A DNA stretch of 64,000 nucleotides from Halomonas sp. TD01. GTDB taxonomy: Bacteria; Pseudomonadota; Gammaproteobacteria; Pseudomonadales; Halomonadaceae. The translations under genes and the position numbers were made by a program. The stretch spans positions 620,001 through 684,000 of the forward strand of contig NZ_OV350343.1 of assembly GCF_923868895.1 (NCBI RefSeq), read 5' to 3'. Shown here one piece after another: positions 57,384 to 64,000 of this stretch (its first letter is position 1; each line of letters begins with the position of its first letter). The notes beneath the pieces are model-generated. The model did not search any database. It was not told the origin of the DNA and saw nothing but the letters and a program-made list of their open reading frames with translations.

Positions 57384-57926
57384 CTACTCAATAATGCTGA
57401 CATCATCCGCCTGAAGACCACGATCATTCTTAATCACGTGATAGCGAACAATCTGCCCTTCAGCAAGCATACGCGGGCCACGTCCACGAATAGCACGAAA
57501 GTGAACAAACACATCCTCACCATTATCTCGGGTAATAAAGCCGTAACCTTTATTGGTATTAAACCACTTTACTTCGCCCTCTTCGCGACCATCATTGGGG
57601 TCGATGATATCTTCCTCTTCATAATCTTCCACTTCAGGTACCGCTTGAGGCTGACGCGGCGCAGATTTAGTTCGAGAAACATCAGCTTTCACTACCATAG
57701 GCGGCGCCAGAGCAGCAGCGGCTAAAGTGCCTATGAATAACGCAATAAAACATCCCAGAGCAGCGGCAATATACACACCACTCACCCCGCTGATGGCAAG
57801 CTCAGCCAGCCACTGCTCAGCAAGCGGTGCATTCGTTAAATGAACAATCCCCGCCAGAAGAAGTGGCGTGGGGGCGGCAAGTAAAACACTGATGAAGAAA
57901 CAGCGAAAAACAACTTTTGGATTCAT
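57384..57926 (-). CDS. Membrane-anchored cold-shock-domain protein
   Basis: 180 aa. Two hydrophobic segments (about 5-30 and 46-75) are followed by a basic then acidic linker (about 80-116) and a complete cold-shock domain (117-180) with [18 protein letters not shown]1 KGYGFI and RNP2 VFVHF, ending DDVSIIE. The domain should bind single-stranded RNA or DNA on the cytoplasmic side. ATG 57926 begins the first membrane segment; the open frame upstream is not supported. Most Csp proteins are free domains, so the anchor is the odd feature. Confidence 0.9.
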   Translation of the reverse strand: MNPKVVFRCFFISVLLAAPTPLLLAGIVHLTNAPLAEQWLAELAISGVSGVYIAAALGCFIALFIGTLAAAALAPPMVVKADVSRTKSAPRQPQAVPEVEDYEEEDIIDPNDGREEGEVKWFNTNKGYGFITRDNGEDVFVHFRAIRGRGPRMLAEGQIVRYHVIKNDRGLQADDVSIIE

Positions 57927-58036
57927 AGATGATAAAAGCTCTCTTGTTGTATGGGTAACAGACGAAGGACAATACTCGGCCAACTAGGCCCATTCCTAAC
58001 AGTACCGAGCATACTACACAAGGTGACGATGTTATC

Positions 58037-58288
58037 ATGACAAACGAATTATCGCCTGCTGAGCTAACTCAACTTCTTGAATCTTTAGAGAGTAGACTGG
58101 CTTACCAGGAGCACTGGCTAGACACCCTTGATCAGGCGGTTGCCCAGCAAGAGCGTCGGCTAGAAAAGCTGGAGCAGCTGAGCACGCTGATGCGTGACCG
58201 CTTGCGCGAGCAGTATCAGGCGCTCCAAGCGGGTGATGACTCACAGGGTGATACCCGCCCAGAAGACGAAGTGCCCCCTCACTATTAG
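58037..58288 (+). CDS. slyX: SlyX family protein
   Basis: 83 aa, mainly one coiled coil (ELTQLLESLESRLAYQEHWLDTLDQAVAQQ) with the diagnostic C-terminus EVPPHY. Function in cells is unknown. Divergent from the cold-shock-domain gene and convergent with ald. Confidence 0.93.
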   Translation: MTNELSPAELTQLLESLESRLAYQEHWLDTLDQAVAQQERRLEKLEQLSTLMRDRLREQYQALQAGDDSQGDTRPEDEVPPHY

Positions 58289-58342
58289 CAACACCACCCT
58301 GCTATCGGCAGTATCAACTACTACTAATTGACGTACCGATTA

Positions 58343-59458
58343 TCACGCCACTGCATTTGCTGGATCGATGCTCTTGAGTCCAAAAGCATCGGCAACGGCC
58401 TGATAAGTCACTTGCCCATTATGGACGTTAAGCCCTGGCAGGAAGTGCGGGTCGTCTTTAAGCGCCTGTTGCCAGCCTTTATCAGCTAGCGCCAGCACAA
58501 ATGGCAACGTGGCATTGGTAAGCCCCAGAGTAGATGTACGCGCTACCGCTCCAGGCATATTAGCTACGCAGTAATGCACGATGCCGTCCACGATATAGGT
58601 CGGCTCGGCATGCGTAGTGGGTTTGCTGGTTTCAAAACAGCCGCCCTGATCGATAGCTACATCTACCAACACACTGCCCGGCTTCATATCAGCCAGCATT
58701 GCACGGGTAATCAACTTAGGCGCAGCGGCGCCGGGGATGAGTACGGCGCCAATGATCATATCAGACTCTTTGGCTGCCTGATCGAGGGCGTCCGCCGTTG
58801 AGTACACGGTTTTGATGCGCCCCTGATAACGGTCGTCCAGCACCTCCAAGCGAGCAATCGACTTATCCAGAATGGTCACCTCGGCCCCCAACCCTAACGC
58901 CATACGGGCGGCGTTTTCACCGACCACACCACCGCCAATCACAGTAACTTTACCCGGCGCAACGCCCGGCACACCTGGCAATAGCACGCCGGAGCCGCCC
59001 TGGGCTTTTTCCAGGCTATGCGCGCCTGCCTGAACAGCCATGCGCCCAGCTACCGTACTCATCGGCGCGAGCAGCGGTAACCCACCTTTTGCATCGGTGA
59101 TGGTTTCGTAGGCAATACAGGTAGCACCGCTGGCCATCAGCCCTTGAGTTAATGTTTCCTCAGCGGCCAAGTGCAAGTAGGTGAATAGCGTCTGACTGGC
59201 TGTTAGACGTGCTACTTCTTCGGCTTGAGGTTCTTTTACTTTGAGAATCAGCTCGGCGCTTTGCCACAGCGCGTCTACATTAGCTTCTACTTTAGCACCA
59301 GCGGCCTCGTAGTCGCTGTCGCTAAACCCAGCACCTTCTCCCGCTGCTGCCTGGACACTTACCGAGTGACCACGCCCCACTAGCTCCCGCGCACCTGTCG
59401 GAGTGAGCGCCACCCGATATTCGTGATTTTTAATTTCTTTGGGGACGGCGATTTTCAT
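58343..59458 (-). CDS. ald: Alanine dehydrogenase
   Basis: 371 aa. Converts L-alanine to pyruvate and ammonium with NAD. Motifs: [31 protein letters not shown] with active-site Lys, [13 protein letters not shown] site [24 protein letters not shown] and [26 protein letters not shown] stands before the ATG. The upstream region has a 14-bp tandem repeat that could be regulatory. Confidence 0.97.
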   Translation of the reverse strand: MKIAVPKEIKNHEYRVALTPTGARELVGRGHSVSVQAAAGEGAGFSDSDYEAAGAKVEANVDALWQSAELILKVKEPQAEEVARLTASQTLFTYLHLAAEETLTQGLMASGATCIAYETITDAKGGLPLLAPMSTVAGRMAVQAGAHSLEKAQGGSGVLLPGVPGVAPGKVTVIGGGVVGENAARMALGLGAEVTILDKSIARLEVLDDRYQGRIKTVYSTADALDQAAKESDMIIGAVLIPGAAAPKLITRAMLADMKPGSVLVDVAIDQGGCFETSKPTTHAEPTYIVDGIVHYCVANMPGAVARTSTLGLTNATLPFVLALADKGWQQALKDDPHFLPGLNVHNGQVTYQAVADAFGLKSIDPANAVA

Positions 59459-59485
59459 TAGCGTTTTCCTTCTCTATTGATTGTT

Positions 59486-59535
59486 AGTGCTAAATCATCA
59501 GTGCTAAATCATCAGTGCTAAATCGTCAGTGCCTA
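59486..59535. repeat. 14-bp tandem repeat upstream of ald
   Basis: About 3.6 copies of AGTGCTAAATCATC, the third copy with one change (CGTC). It occupies the region 28-77 bases upstream of the ald start, where a promoter or operator would be. Regular spacing by 14 bases, not the helical turn length. Confidence 0.8.
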
Positions 59536-59641
59536 GTTAGCCTTCAATACCTCCTAGCCGTAAGTCCTAGGCCATCAATAAGCGCTATTCAGCAAATTAC
59601 AGCACAGCTGGCACTAATCACCACCCCAAGCAAGAAAAACA

Positions 59642-59669
59642 AAAAAAACGCCGGCTAAGGCGTTTTTTT
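59642..59669 (-). terminator. Terminator after the thioesterase gene
   Basis: Stem AAAAAAACGCC/GGCGTTTTTTT with loop GGCTAA; U-tract formed on either strand. It stands 60 bases after the thioesterase stop and separates it from ald; it could act in both directions. Confidence 0.88.
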
Positions 59670-59729
59670 GGAGAATAATCTAGTGTTTAACGAAAATCAG
59701 CGAAATAATCGACGGCATTTCACCATTAT

Positions 59730-60164
59730 CTACTCAGCTACCACCGCGTCACCGTAAATGCGCTGATACTCAACAGGCAAGCGCTTAGGGCGCCCACTGG
59801 TGAGCGCCACGCAAGCAAACCGGGTACGGGCGTTGAGCAACGCTTTGCCATCGCTCACGCGCTTAAGCTGAAATCGACGGGTCAAACTAAAACGACCATC
59901 GCAGGCAACAATCCAAGTCGCCAGTTGCAGCTTATCATCGACATAGGCGGGCGCCAGATAGTCCAACTCATGACGGTGAACGACCATGGCACGATCAAGA
60001 GATTGATAGCGCTCTAGGGATAACCCCAAGGCTTCAGAGTGGGCCCAACTGATCTGTTCAACCCAGCGTAAATACTCGCTATTATTGACATGCTGGTAGA
60101 CGTCAATGGCCTCTGACGCCACCTGAAGATCGATCACAAAAGGATTTGGCAGTGCCCACTCCAT
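59730..60164 (-). CDS. Acyl-CoA thioesterase, YbgC/4HBT family
   Basis: 144 aa hotdog-fold enzyme with VYQHVNNSEYLRWVEQISW (the family Asp/His-containing segment has Tyr-Gln-His here), LAPAYVDDKLQLATWIV and LNARTRFACVALTSGRPKRLP. It should hydrolyse an acyl-CoA; substrate unknown. Monocistronic by the look of its gaps and terminator. Confidence 0.88.
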   Translation of the reverse strand: MEWALPNPFVIDLQVASEAIDVYQHVNNSEYLRWVEQISWAHSEALGLSLERYQSLDRAMVVHRHELDYLAPAYVDDKLQLATWIVACDGRFSLTRRFQLKRVSDGKALLNARTRFACVALTSGRPKRLPVEYQRIYGDAVVAE

Positions 60165-60237
60165 AGTGCTGCTCCTTGCGGTTACTCCTTGAAGCTAGTG
60201 TCTGTCTTGCAAGTTTTCGCCAAGAAACGTCTTTGGC

Positions 60238-61428
60238 TTAATCGCGGAATACCCTCACGCCAAGCGCCTTCAGGTACGAAGTTTCCGGGATAGCCGGATG
60301 GACGGGGTGATCTGGCCCCTGATGGCCCTGGAAAATCACCTGACCATGACGGTCTTGGTGACGAACAGCGCCACGAACCACATCTACTAAACGCTCAGGG
60401 GCGAGGTGCATAGAGCATGAGGCCGACAACAGCAAGCCATCGCGGCCCAGCAGGCGCATTGCTTCTCGATTCAGTCGTGCGTAAGCGCGTTCACCATTAG
60501 GGATGTCCTTGCGCTTTTTGATAAACGCAGGCGGATCAAGAATGATAACGTCAAACTGTTCGCCATCGGCTTTCAGTGCCGCTAACGCTTCAAAGGCATC
60601 GCCCTCTGCTACCGCGACTTGCTCTTGCACACCATTTAGCTCAGCGTTGCGAGCCACCTGATCCAACGCCGGGGCAGAAGCATCGACACACAGCACTTCA
60701 GAAGCACCGCTGGCAGCTGCCTGAACACCCCAGCCGCCCACGTAACTGAACACATCCAGCACGCGCTTGCCTGCCACTTGGCTATTCAGCCATGCGCGGT
60801 TGACACGGTGGTCGTAGAACCACCCTGTCTTTTGGCCATTCAACACCGGCACTGCAAAGGTAACCCCGTTCTCTTCCAGCAGAACTTCATCGGGAAGTGT
60901 GCCCTTTACCACTTCGACGTGAGCTTCAAGGCCTTCCTGACGGCGACCGCCCGTATCATTGCGGAACACAATGGCATTAGGCTTAACGACTTTTTCCAGC
61001 GCATCGACAATATCTTCCGCCAGCGCTTGCATACCCGCGGTATTCAGCTGCACCACCAGCACGTCACCGAAACGGTCGATCACCAAGCCCGGCAACAGGT
61101 CACCTTCACCGTGAATCAAGCGATAAAATGGCTTATCGAACAGCCGTTCACGCAGCGCCAGCGCCTGGTTGAAGCGGTGTACGAATAACGAGCGATCTAG
61201 ACGCATTTCTGGGTCGCGAGACATTACTCGACCACAAATCAGCGAATGCGGATTAATGTAAGCGACGCCAAGAGTTTTGCCGTTGGAAGCCTCAACCAGA
61301 GCGGGCTCACCTGCAGCAAAGTTTTTTAGCGGCGTCTCTTTGATATCTACCTCATTGGAGTAGATCCACAGATGGCCCGCTTTCAGGCGGCGATCGGCAT
61401 TTTTATTCAGGCGCAGGCGTTGAGTCAC
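60238..61428 (-). CDS. rlmI: 23S rRNA m5C1962 methyltransferase RlmI
   Basis: 396 aa, the length of E. coli RlmI. N-terminal PUA domain (TQRLRLNKNADRRLKAGHLWIYSNEV), an EEHEAD-type central part, and a SAM-dependent methyltransferase domain with LDVFSYVGGWGVQAAASGASEVLCVDAS and VIILDPPAFIKKRKD. Start is GTG at 61428 with GGAG six bases upstream. The catalytic Cys follows in LLLSASCSMHL. Confidence 0.9.
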   Translation of the reverse strand: MTQRLRLNKNADRRLKAGHLWIYSNEVDIKETPLKNFAAGEPALVEASNGKTLGVAYINPHSLICGRVMSRDPEMRLDRSLFVHRFNQALALRERLFDKPFYRLIHGEGDLLPGLVIDRFGDVLVVQLNTAGMQALAEDIVDALEKVVKPNAIVFRNDTGGRRQEGLEAHVEVVKGTLPDEVLLEENGVTFAVPVLNGQKTGWFYDHRVNRAWLNSQVAGKRVLDVFSYVGGWGVQAAASGASEVLCVDASAPALDQVARNAELNGVQEQVAVAEGDAFEALAALKADGEQFDVIILDPPAFIKKRKDIPNGERAYARLNREAMRLLGRDGLLLSASCSMHLAPERLVDVVRGAVRHQDRHGQVIFQGHQGPDHPVHPAIPETSYLKALGVRVFRD

Positions 61429-61509
61429 AACAATCTCCAAAAGAGCAATCTTACAAAGCACATAGACTCTGAAAGCATAGGCAAAACAATTAATATCAAA
61501 GAGCCGCCG

Positions 61510-62337
61510 CTATCGCTGGCAACCCGGGCAAAACACGCTGGCCCGCTGACCCAGGGTGATACGACGCAGCTCAACGCCACAGCGCAGGCAAGGCTGCCCA
61601 TGGCGCCCGTACACATTCAGTTGCTGGGCGAAGTAACCGGGTTCACCCTGACCACTGACAAAATCTCGCAGTGTGGTGCCACCCTGGGTAATCGCTGCCG
61701 CCAGAACCTCTTTAACCGCGGCAGCTAGCTGCTGGTAACGGGCCAGGGAAATTTTCCCAGCGGCGCGACGGGGGTCGATACACGCCATAAACAGCGCTTC
61801 GGCAGCGTAAATATTACCCGCACCGACCACCACACGGTTATCCATTAAAAAAGGCTTTACCGCAACGCGCTTTTTACGCGATGCGTTATAGAGCCAGCGG
61901 CCGTTAAACGCGTCGTCCAACGGCTCAGGACCAAGGTGCGCAAGGCGTGAGTCTAAGCGGCCATCGCCCTGCTGCCAGTCAACAAAACCAAAACGCCGCG
62001 GGTCGTGGTACCTCAGCACATAGCCACTGGCCATCACCACGTCAACATGATCATGCTTTTTAGGCAAATCCCCCACCTTGGCAATGCGCAGGCTGCCCGA
62101 CATGCCCAAATGCCATAGCAGCGTGGCCTCACCTTCAGGCGTCGACACGGGAATTTGCAGATACTTAGCGCGGCGATTTAACACGCCTACATGAGCACCT
62201 ACCAGCCGTTCGGCTAGGTTTCCAGGTACTGGCACGCGTAACCGGGACTGACGCACCAGCACCTCGGTGATCTCCTGCCCTTCTAAATAGGGGGCAATGC
62301 CACGCCGTGTCGTTTCAACTTCAGGCAATTCGGGCAT
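61510..62337 (-). CDS. mutM: Formamidopyrimidine-DNA glycosylase
   Basis: 275 aa. Removes 8-oxoguanine and cuts the abasic site. N-terminal [13 protein letters not shown] with catalytic Pro/Glu, Lys in LNRRAKYL, helix-two-turn-helix region and the C-terminal zinc finger CLRCG...CPGCQR. Zinc cysteines all present. Confidence 0.97.
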   Translation of the reverse strand: MPELPEVETTRRGIAPYLEGQEITEVLVRQSRLRVPVPGNLAERLVGAHVGVLNRRAKYLQIPVSTPEGEATLLWHLGMSGSLRIAKVGDLPKKHDHVDVVMASGYVLRYHDPRRFGFVDWQQGDGRLDSRLAHLGPEPLDDAFNGRWLYNASRKKRVAVKPFLMDNRVVVGAGNIYAAEALFMACIDPRRAAGKISLARYQQLAAAVKEVLAAAITQGGTTLRDFVSGQGEPGYFAQQLNVYGRHGQPCLRCGVELRRITLGQRASVFCPGCQR

Positions 62338-62452
62338 GATGAAAGCCTATGATGACAGCACCGTGACAACTACCCTGTCGCCTATGCGGTGCTGAAGCAT
62401 AGGGACGTGTACCGCCATTCATACAAAATAAGTGGCTAAATACCGGACATGC

Positions 62453-62479
62453 AAAAACCCGGCTTGGGGCCGGGTTTTT
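62453..62479 (-). terminator. Terminator of the rpmB-rpmG unit
   Basis: Eleven-bp stem AAAAACCCGGC/GCCGGGTTTTT with loop TTGGG, 45 bases after the rpmG stop. U-run on the minus transcript. Strong. Confidence 0.93.
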
Positions 62480-62524
62480 CAACAGGCACTCGCCTGCGGT
62501 GAAAGCCGATCATTGTAATCGCGA

Positions 62525-62680
62525 TTACTTGATCTTGGCTTCCTTGTAGATAACGTGCTTACGGACGACCGGGTCGTATTTCTTGAATTCGAACTTATCC
62601 GGTGTATTCCGCTTGTTCTTATCAGTGGTGTAGAAGTGGCCTGTACCGGCACTAGACACCAGCTTGATCTTATCGCGCAT
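62525..62680 (-). CDS. rpmG: 50S ribosomal protein L33
   Basis: 51 aa, read directly: [20 protein letters not shown] at the start and YKEAKIK at the end. This is the zinc-free type without the paired cysteines, as in E. coli. Follows rpmB by 25 bases. Confidence 0.97.
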   Translation of the reverse strand: MRDKIKLVSSAGTGHFYTTDKNKRNTPDKFEFKKYDPVVRKHVIYKEAKIK

Positions 62681-62705
62681 GGTTTAACTCTCCCAAAATG
62701 CTAGC

Positions 62706-62942
62706 TTAGATGGCGTCGCCGCGCTTGCGGATATCAGCCAGAACCGTTTCGATACCTTTCTTGTCAATAATACGCATTCCTTTAGAGGAAACGCGCAGCT
62801 TGACGAAGCGGTTTTCAGCTTCAACCCAAAAACGATGGGTGTGCAGGTTCGGCAAGAAACGACGACGTGTCTTACGCTGGGAGTGAGAAACGTTATTACC
62901 AGTTACCGGACGCTTGCCGGTAACCTGACATACTTTGGACAT
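62706..62942 (-). CDS. rpmB: 50S ribosomal protein L28
   Basis: 78 aa. [22 protein letters not shown] start is diagnostic, then [41 protein letters not shown] 62942 follows GGAGG five bases upstream; the frame open further upstream is not used. Single Cys, so not the zinc form. Confidence 0.97.
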   Translation of the reverse strand: MSKVCQVTGKRPVTGNNVSHSQRKTRRRFLPNLHTHRFWVEAENRFVKLRVSSKGMRIIDKKGIETVLADIRKRGDAI

Positions 62943-63110
62943 GAGAGCCTCCAACCGCTTGGCGAGTTGTTCAAAACTGTCGGGCAAACCGGAGCAGGGA
63001 GGGAGTCGACGCAGTTAACCGCCTAGCTGTACCCAAATCCGTTATTCAACCCAAGTTTAAAGGTGGCACTTTATACCAGAGCACCCGGCTACCAGCAAGC
63101 AAAAACGCCC

Positions 63111-63134
63111 AAAAATGCCAAAAAAGGCATTTTT
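63111..63134 (-). terminator. Terminator between radC and rpmB
   Basis: Nine-bp stem AAAAATGCC/GGCATTTTT with an A6 loop; the U-run is suited to ending the minus-strand radC transcript, whose stop is 59 bases earlier. It can also work on the plus strand. Confidence 0.85.
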
Positions 63135-63192
63135 CGGACAATTTACTTAGGTAAACGACGTGAATTTGACGTCACACCGTTTTCATTAATTG

Positions 63193-63867
63193 CTATAGCC
63201 AACCGCGCTCGGCAAACGAAACCACGTCACCGTCCCCCACCACGAAATGATCAAGCACCCGCACATCGAAGAGTGCAAGGGCATCTTTTAGACGTTCAGT
63301 AATACGTCGATCAGCATCGCTTGGCTCAGCAACACCCGAGGGGTGATTGTGTGCCAGGATGACAGCACCAGCGTGTAATTCAAGCGCACGCTTGGCTACT
63401 TCGCGGGGATAAACGGATGCGCTGTCTAGGGTACCGCGAAACAGGGATTCATAGCGAATAATTCGATGCTGTGTATCCAAAAAAAGCACGGCAAACTCTT
63501 CATGCCCCAAATGGCGAAGCTGGGAACTGAGGTAATGGCGCACAAGGGCCGGCGATGTGAGCGCATTGCCCCGGGCAAGCTGACTCGCCAAATGACGCCT
63601 GGAAAGCTCGAGGGTCGCCTGAAGCTGAGCAAATTTTGCACTCCCAAGCCCCCGAGCCGCACAAAACTGATCCTGATCCGCCTCCAAGAGCTGCCTCAAA
63701 CCACCAAAGCTGGCCAGCAGGTCCCGCGCTAAATCCACGGCTGAGCTCCCCTGAACGCCTACCCGCAGAAAAATGGCAAGGAGCTCAGCGTCAGAGAGCG
63801 CCTGAACCCCCATGTTCAATAACTTCTCTCGTGGCCGCTCACCTTCTGGCCAGTGATTAATCCCCAT
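63193..63867 (-). CDS. radC: RadC family (JAMM/MPN-domain) protein
   Basis: 224 aa. An N-terminal helix-hairpin-helix-like part (about 15-90) is followed by the metal-dependent JAB1/MPN domain with [29 protein letters not shown], the HxH-x10-D site. A repair role is doubtful; the biochemical activity is not known. ATG 63867 with AAGGAGG five bases upstream. Usually divergent from dfp/coaBC in this group. Confidence 0.95.
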   Translation of the reverse strand: MGINHWPEGERPREKLLNMGVQALSDAELLAIFLRVGVQGSSAVDLARDLLASFGGLRQLLEADQDQFCAARGLGSAKFAQLQATLELSRRHLASQLARGNALTSPALVRHYLSSQLRHLGHEEFAVLFLDTQHRIIRYESLFRGTLDSASVYPREVAKRALELHAGAVILAHNHPSGVAEPSDADRRITERLKDALALFDVRVLDHFVVGDGDVVSFAERGWL

Positions 63868-64000
63868 TGCCGCCTCCTTGCTACCGCTGATAGCACCGTC
63901 CGCGTTTGCTATTACGCACCCTAATTGGCTTTTCCAACTGCTGCCTGAGCATGCCAAAATAACCAGTCAAATGGTATGGTACTCACCTTTAACAAACGCT
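63868..64000. other. Upstream region of radC to window end
   Basis: 133 bases without a gene that I can support. It holds the radC promoter and probably that of a divergent gene beyond the window; coaBC would be expected by analogy but its start is not visible. Confidence 0.5.

Noticed and set aside
63063..63302. Plus-strand 79-codon frame upstream of rpmB
   Set aside because: It crosses the terminator at 63111-63134 and the 3' end of radC; low-complexity product with no ribosome binding site.
1..64000. CRISPR arrays, tRNA genes, insertion sequences, prophage or attachment sites
   Set aside because: None seen: the only tandem repeats are two short 14-bp arrays, no spacers, no transposase or integrase frames, no cloverleaf-like segments noticed.

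Overview
The window looks like one contiguous piece of chromosome from a halophilic gammaproteobacterium of the Halomonas type. The evidence is protein similarity recalled from memory, a moderate G+C content, and the classic gammaproteobacterial order rpsB-tsf-pyrH-frr-uppS-cdsA-dxr-rseP-bamA-skp-lpxD-fabZ-lpxA-lpxB-rnhB-dnaE-accA-tilS. Genus level is an inference. I saw no tRNA or rRNA gene, insertion sequence, prophage or CRISPR array.

Region 1 (1-7262, minus strand) is the most unusual. An Lrp/AsnC-type regulator stands ahead of a run of genes in one direction: a DmdA-type tetrahydrofolate methyltransferase, a cysteine-rich MetV-like protein, a MetF-like methylenetetrahydrofolate reductase, PurU, FolD, an OsmC protein, a crotonase without the usual catalytic glutamates, and the start of an acyl-CoA ligase cut by the window edge. 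Read as a pathway, a methylated donor (DMSP is the best guess) gives its methyl to tetrahydrofolate. MetF/MetV and FolD then oxidise the carbon to 10-formyl-THF, and PurU releases formate. The ligase and crotonase could act on the demethylated acid.

Region 2 (7516-16800, plus strand) is a tight run: an APH-type kinase, a YnjBCD-like ABC transporter, two glycosyltransferases of the TIGR04283/TIGR04282 type (rSAM/selenodomain-associated), a TVP38 membrane domain fused to a mercuric-reductase-like flavoprotein, and a second flavoprotein of the SelD-associated kind. Its substrate is unknown.

Region 3 (16830-22694) holds small envelope and stress genes (META lipoprotein, glyoxalase, DUF411 protein, YbcI/DUF457 membrane protein, COG3650-like lipoprotein, DUF3087 protein) and a DAHP synthase gene. 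That gene has a long two-part leader: a 43-codon aromatic-rich peptide with an attenuator hairpin, then a 58-codon ORF containing two crossing, mutually exclusive GC-rich pairings and ending 3 bases before the aro start.

Region 4 (22695-30545) carries a flavin reductase beside ubiD, then rho, ppx (divergent) and tilS/accA. Region 5 (30719-49166) is the core replication, lipid A, outer-membrane assembly, isoprenoid and translation cluster, with many short overlaps and several GTG/TTG starts. Region 6 (49502-57298, plus) is map-glnD followed by the succinylase lysine/DAP genes dapC-yffB-dapD-dapE and a conserved unknown. Region 7 (57384-64000) contains a membrane-anchored cold-shock-domain protein, slyX, alanine dehydrogenase, a thioesterase, rlmI, mutM, rpmG-rpmB and radC, with clear terminators between units.
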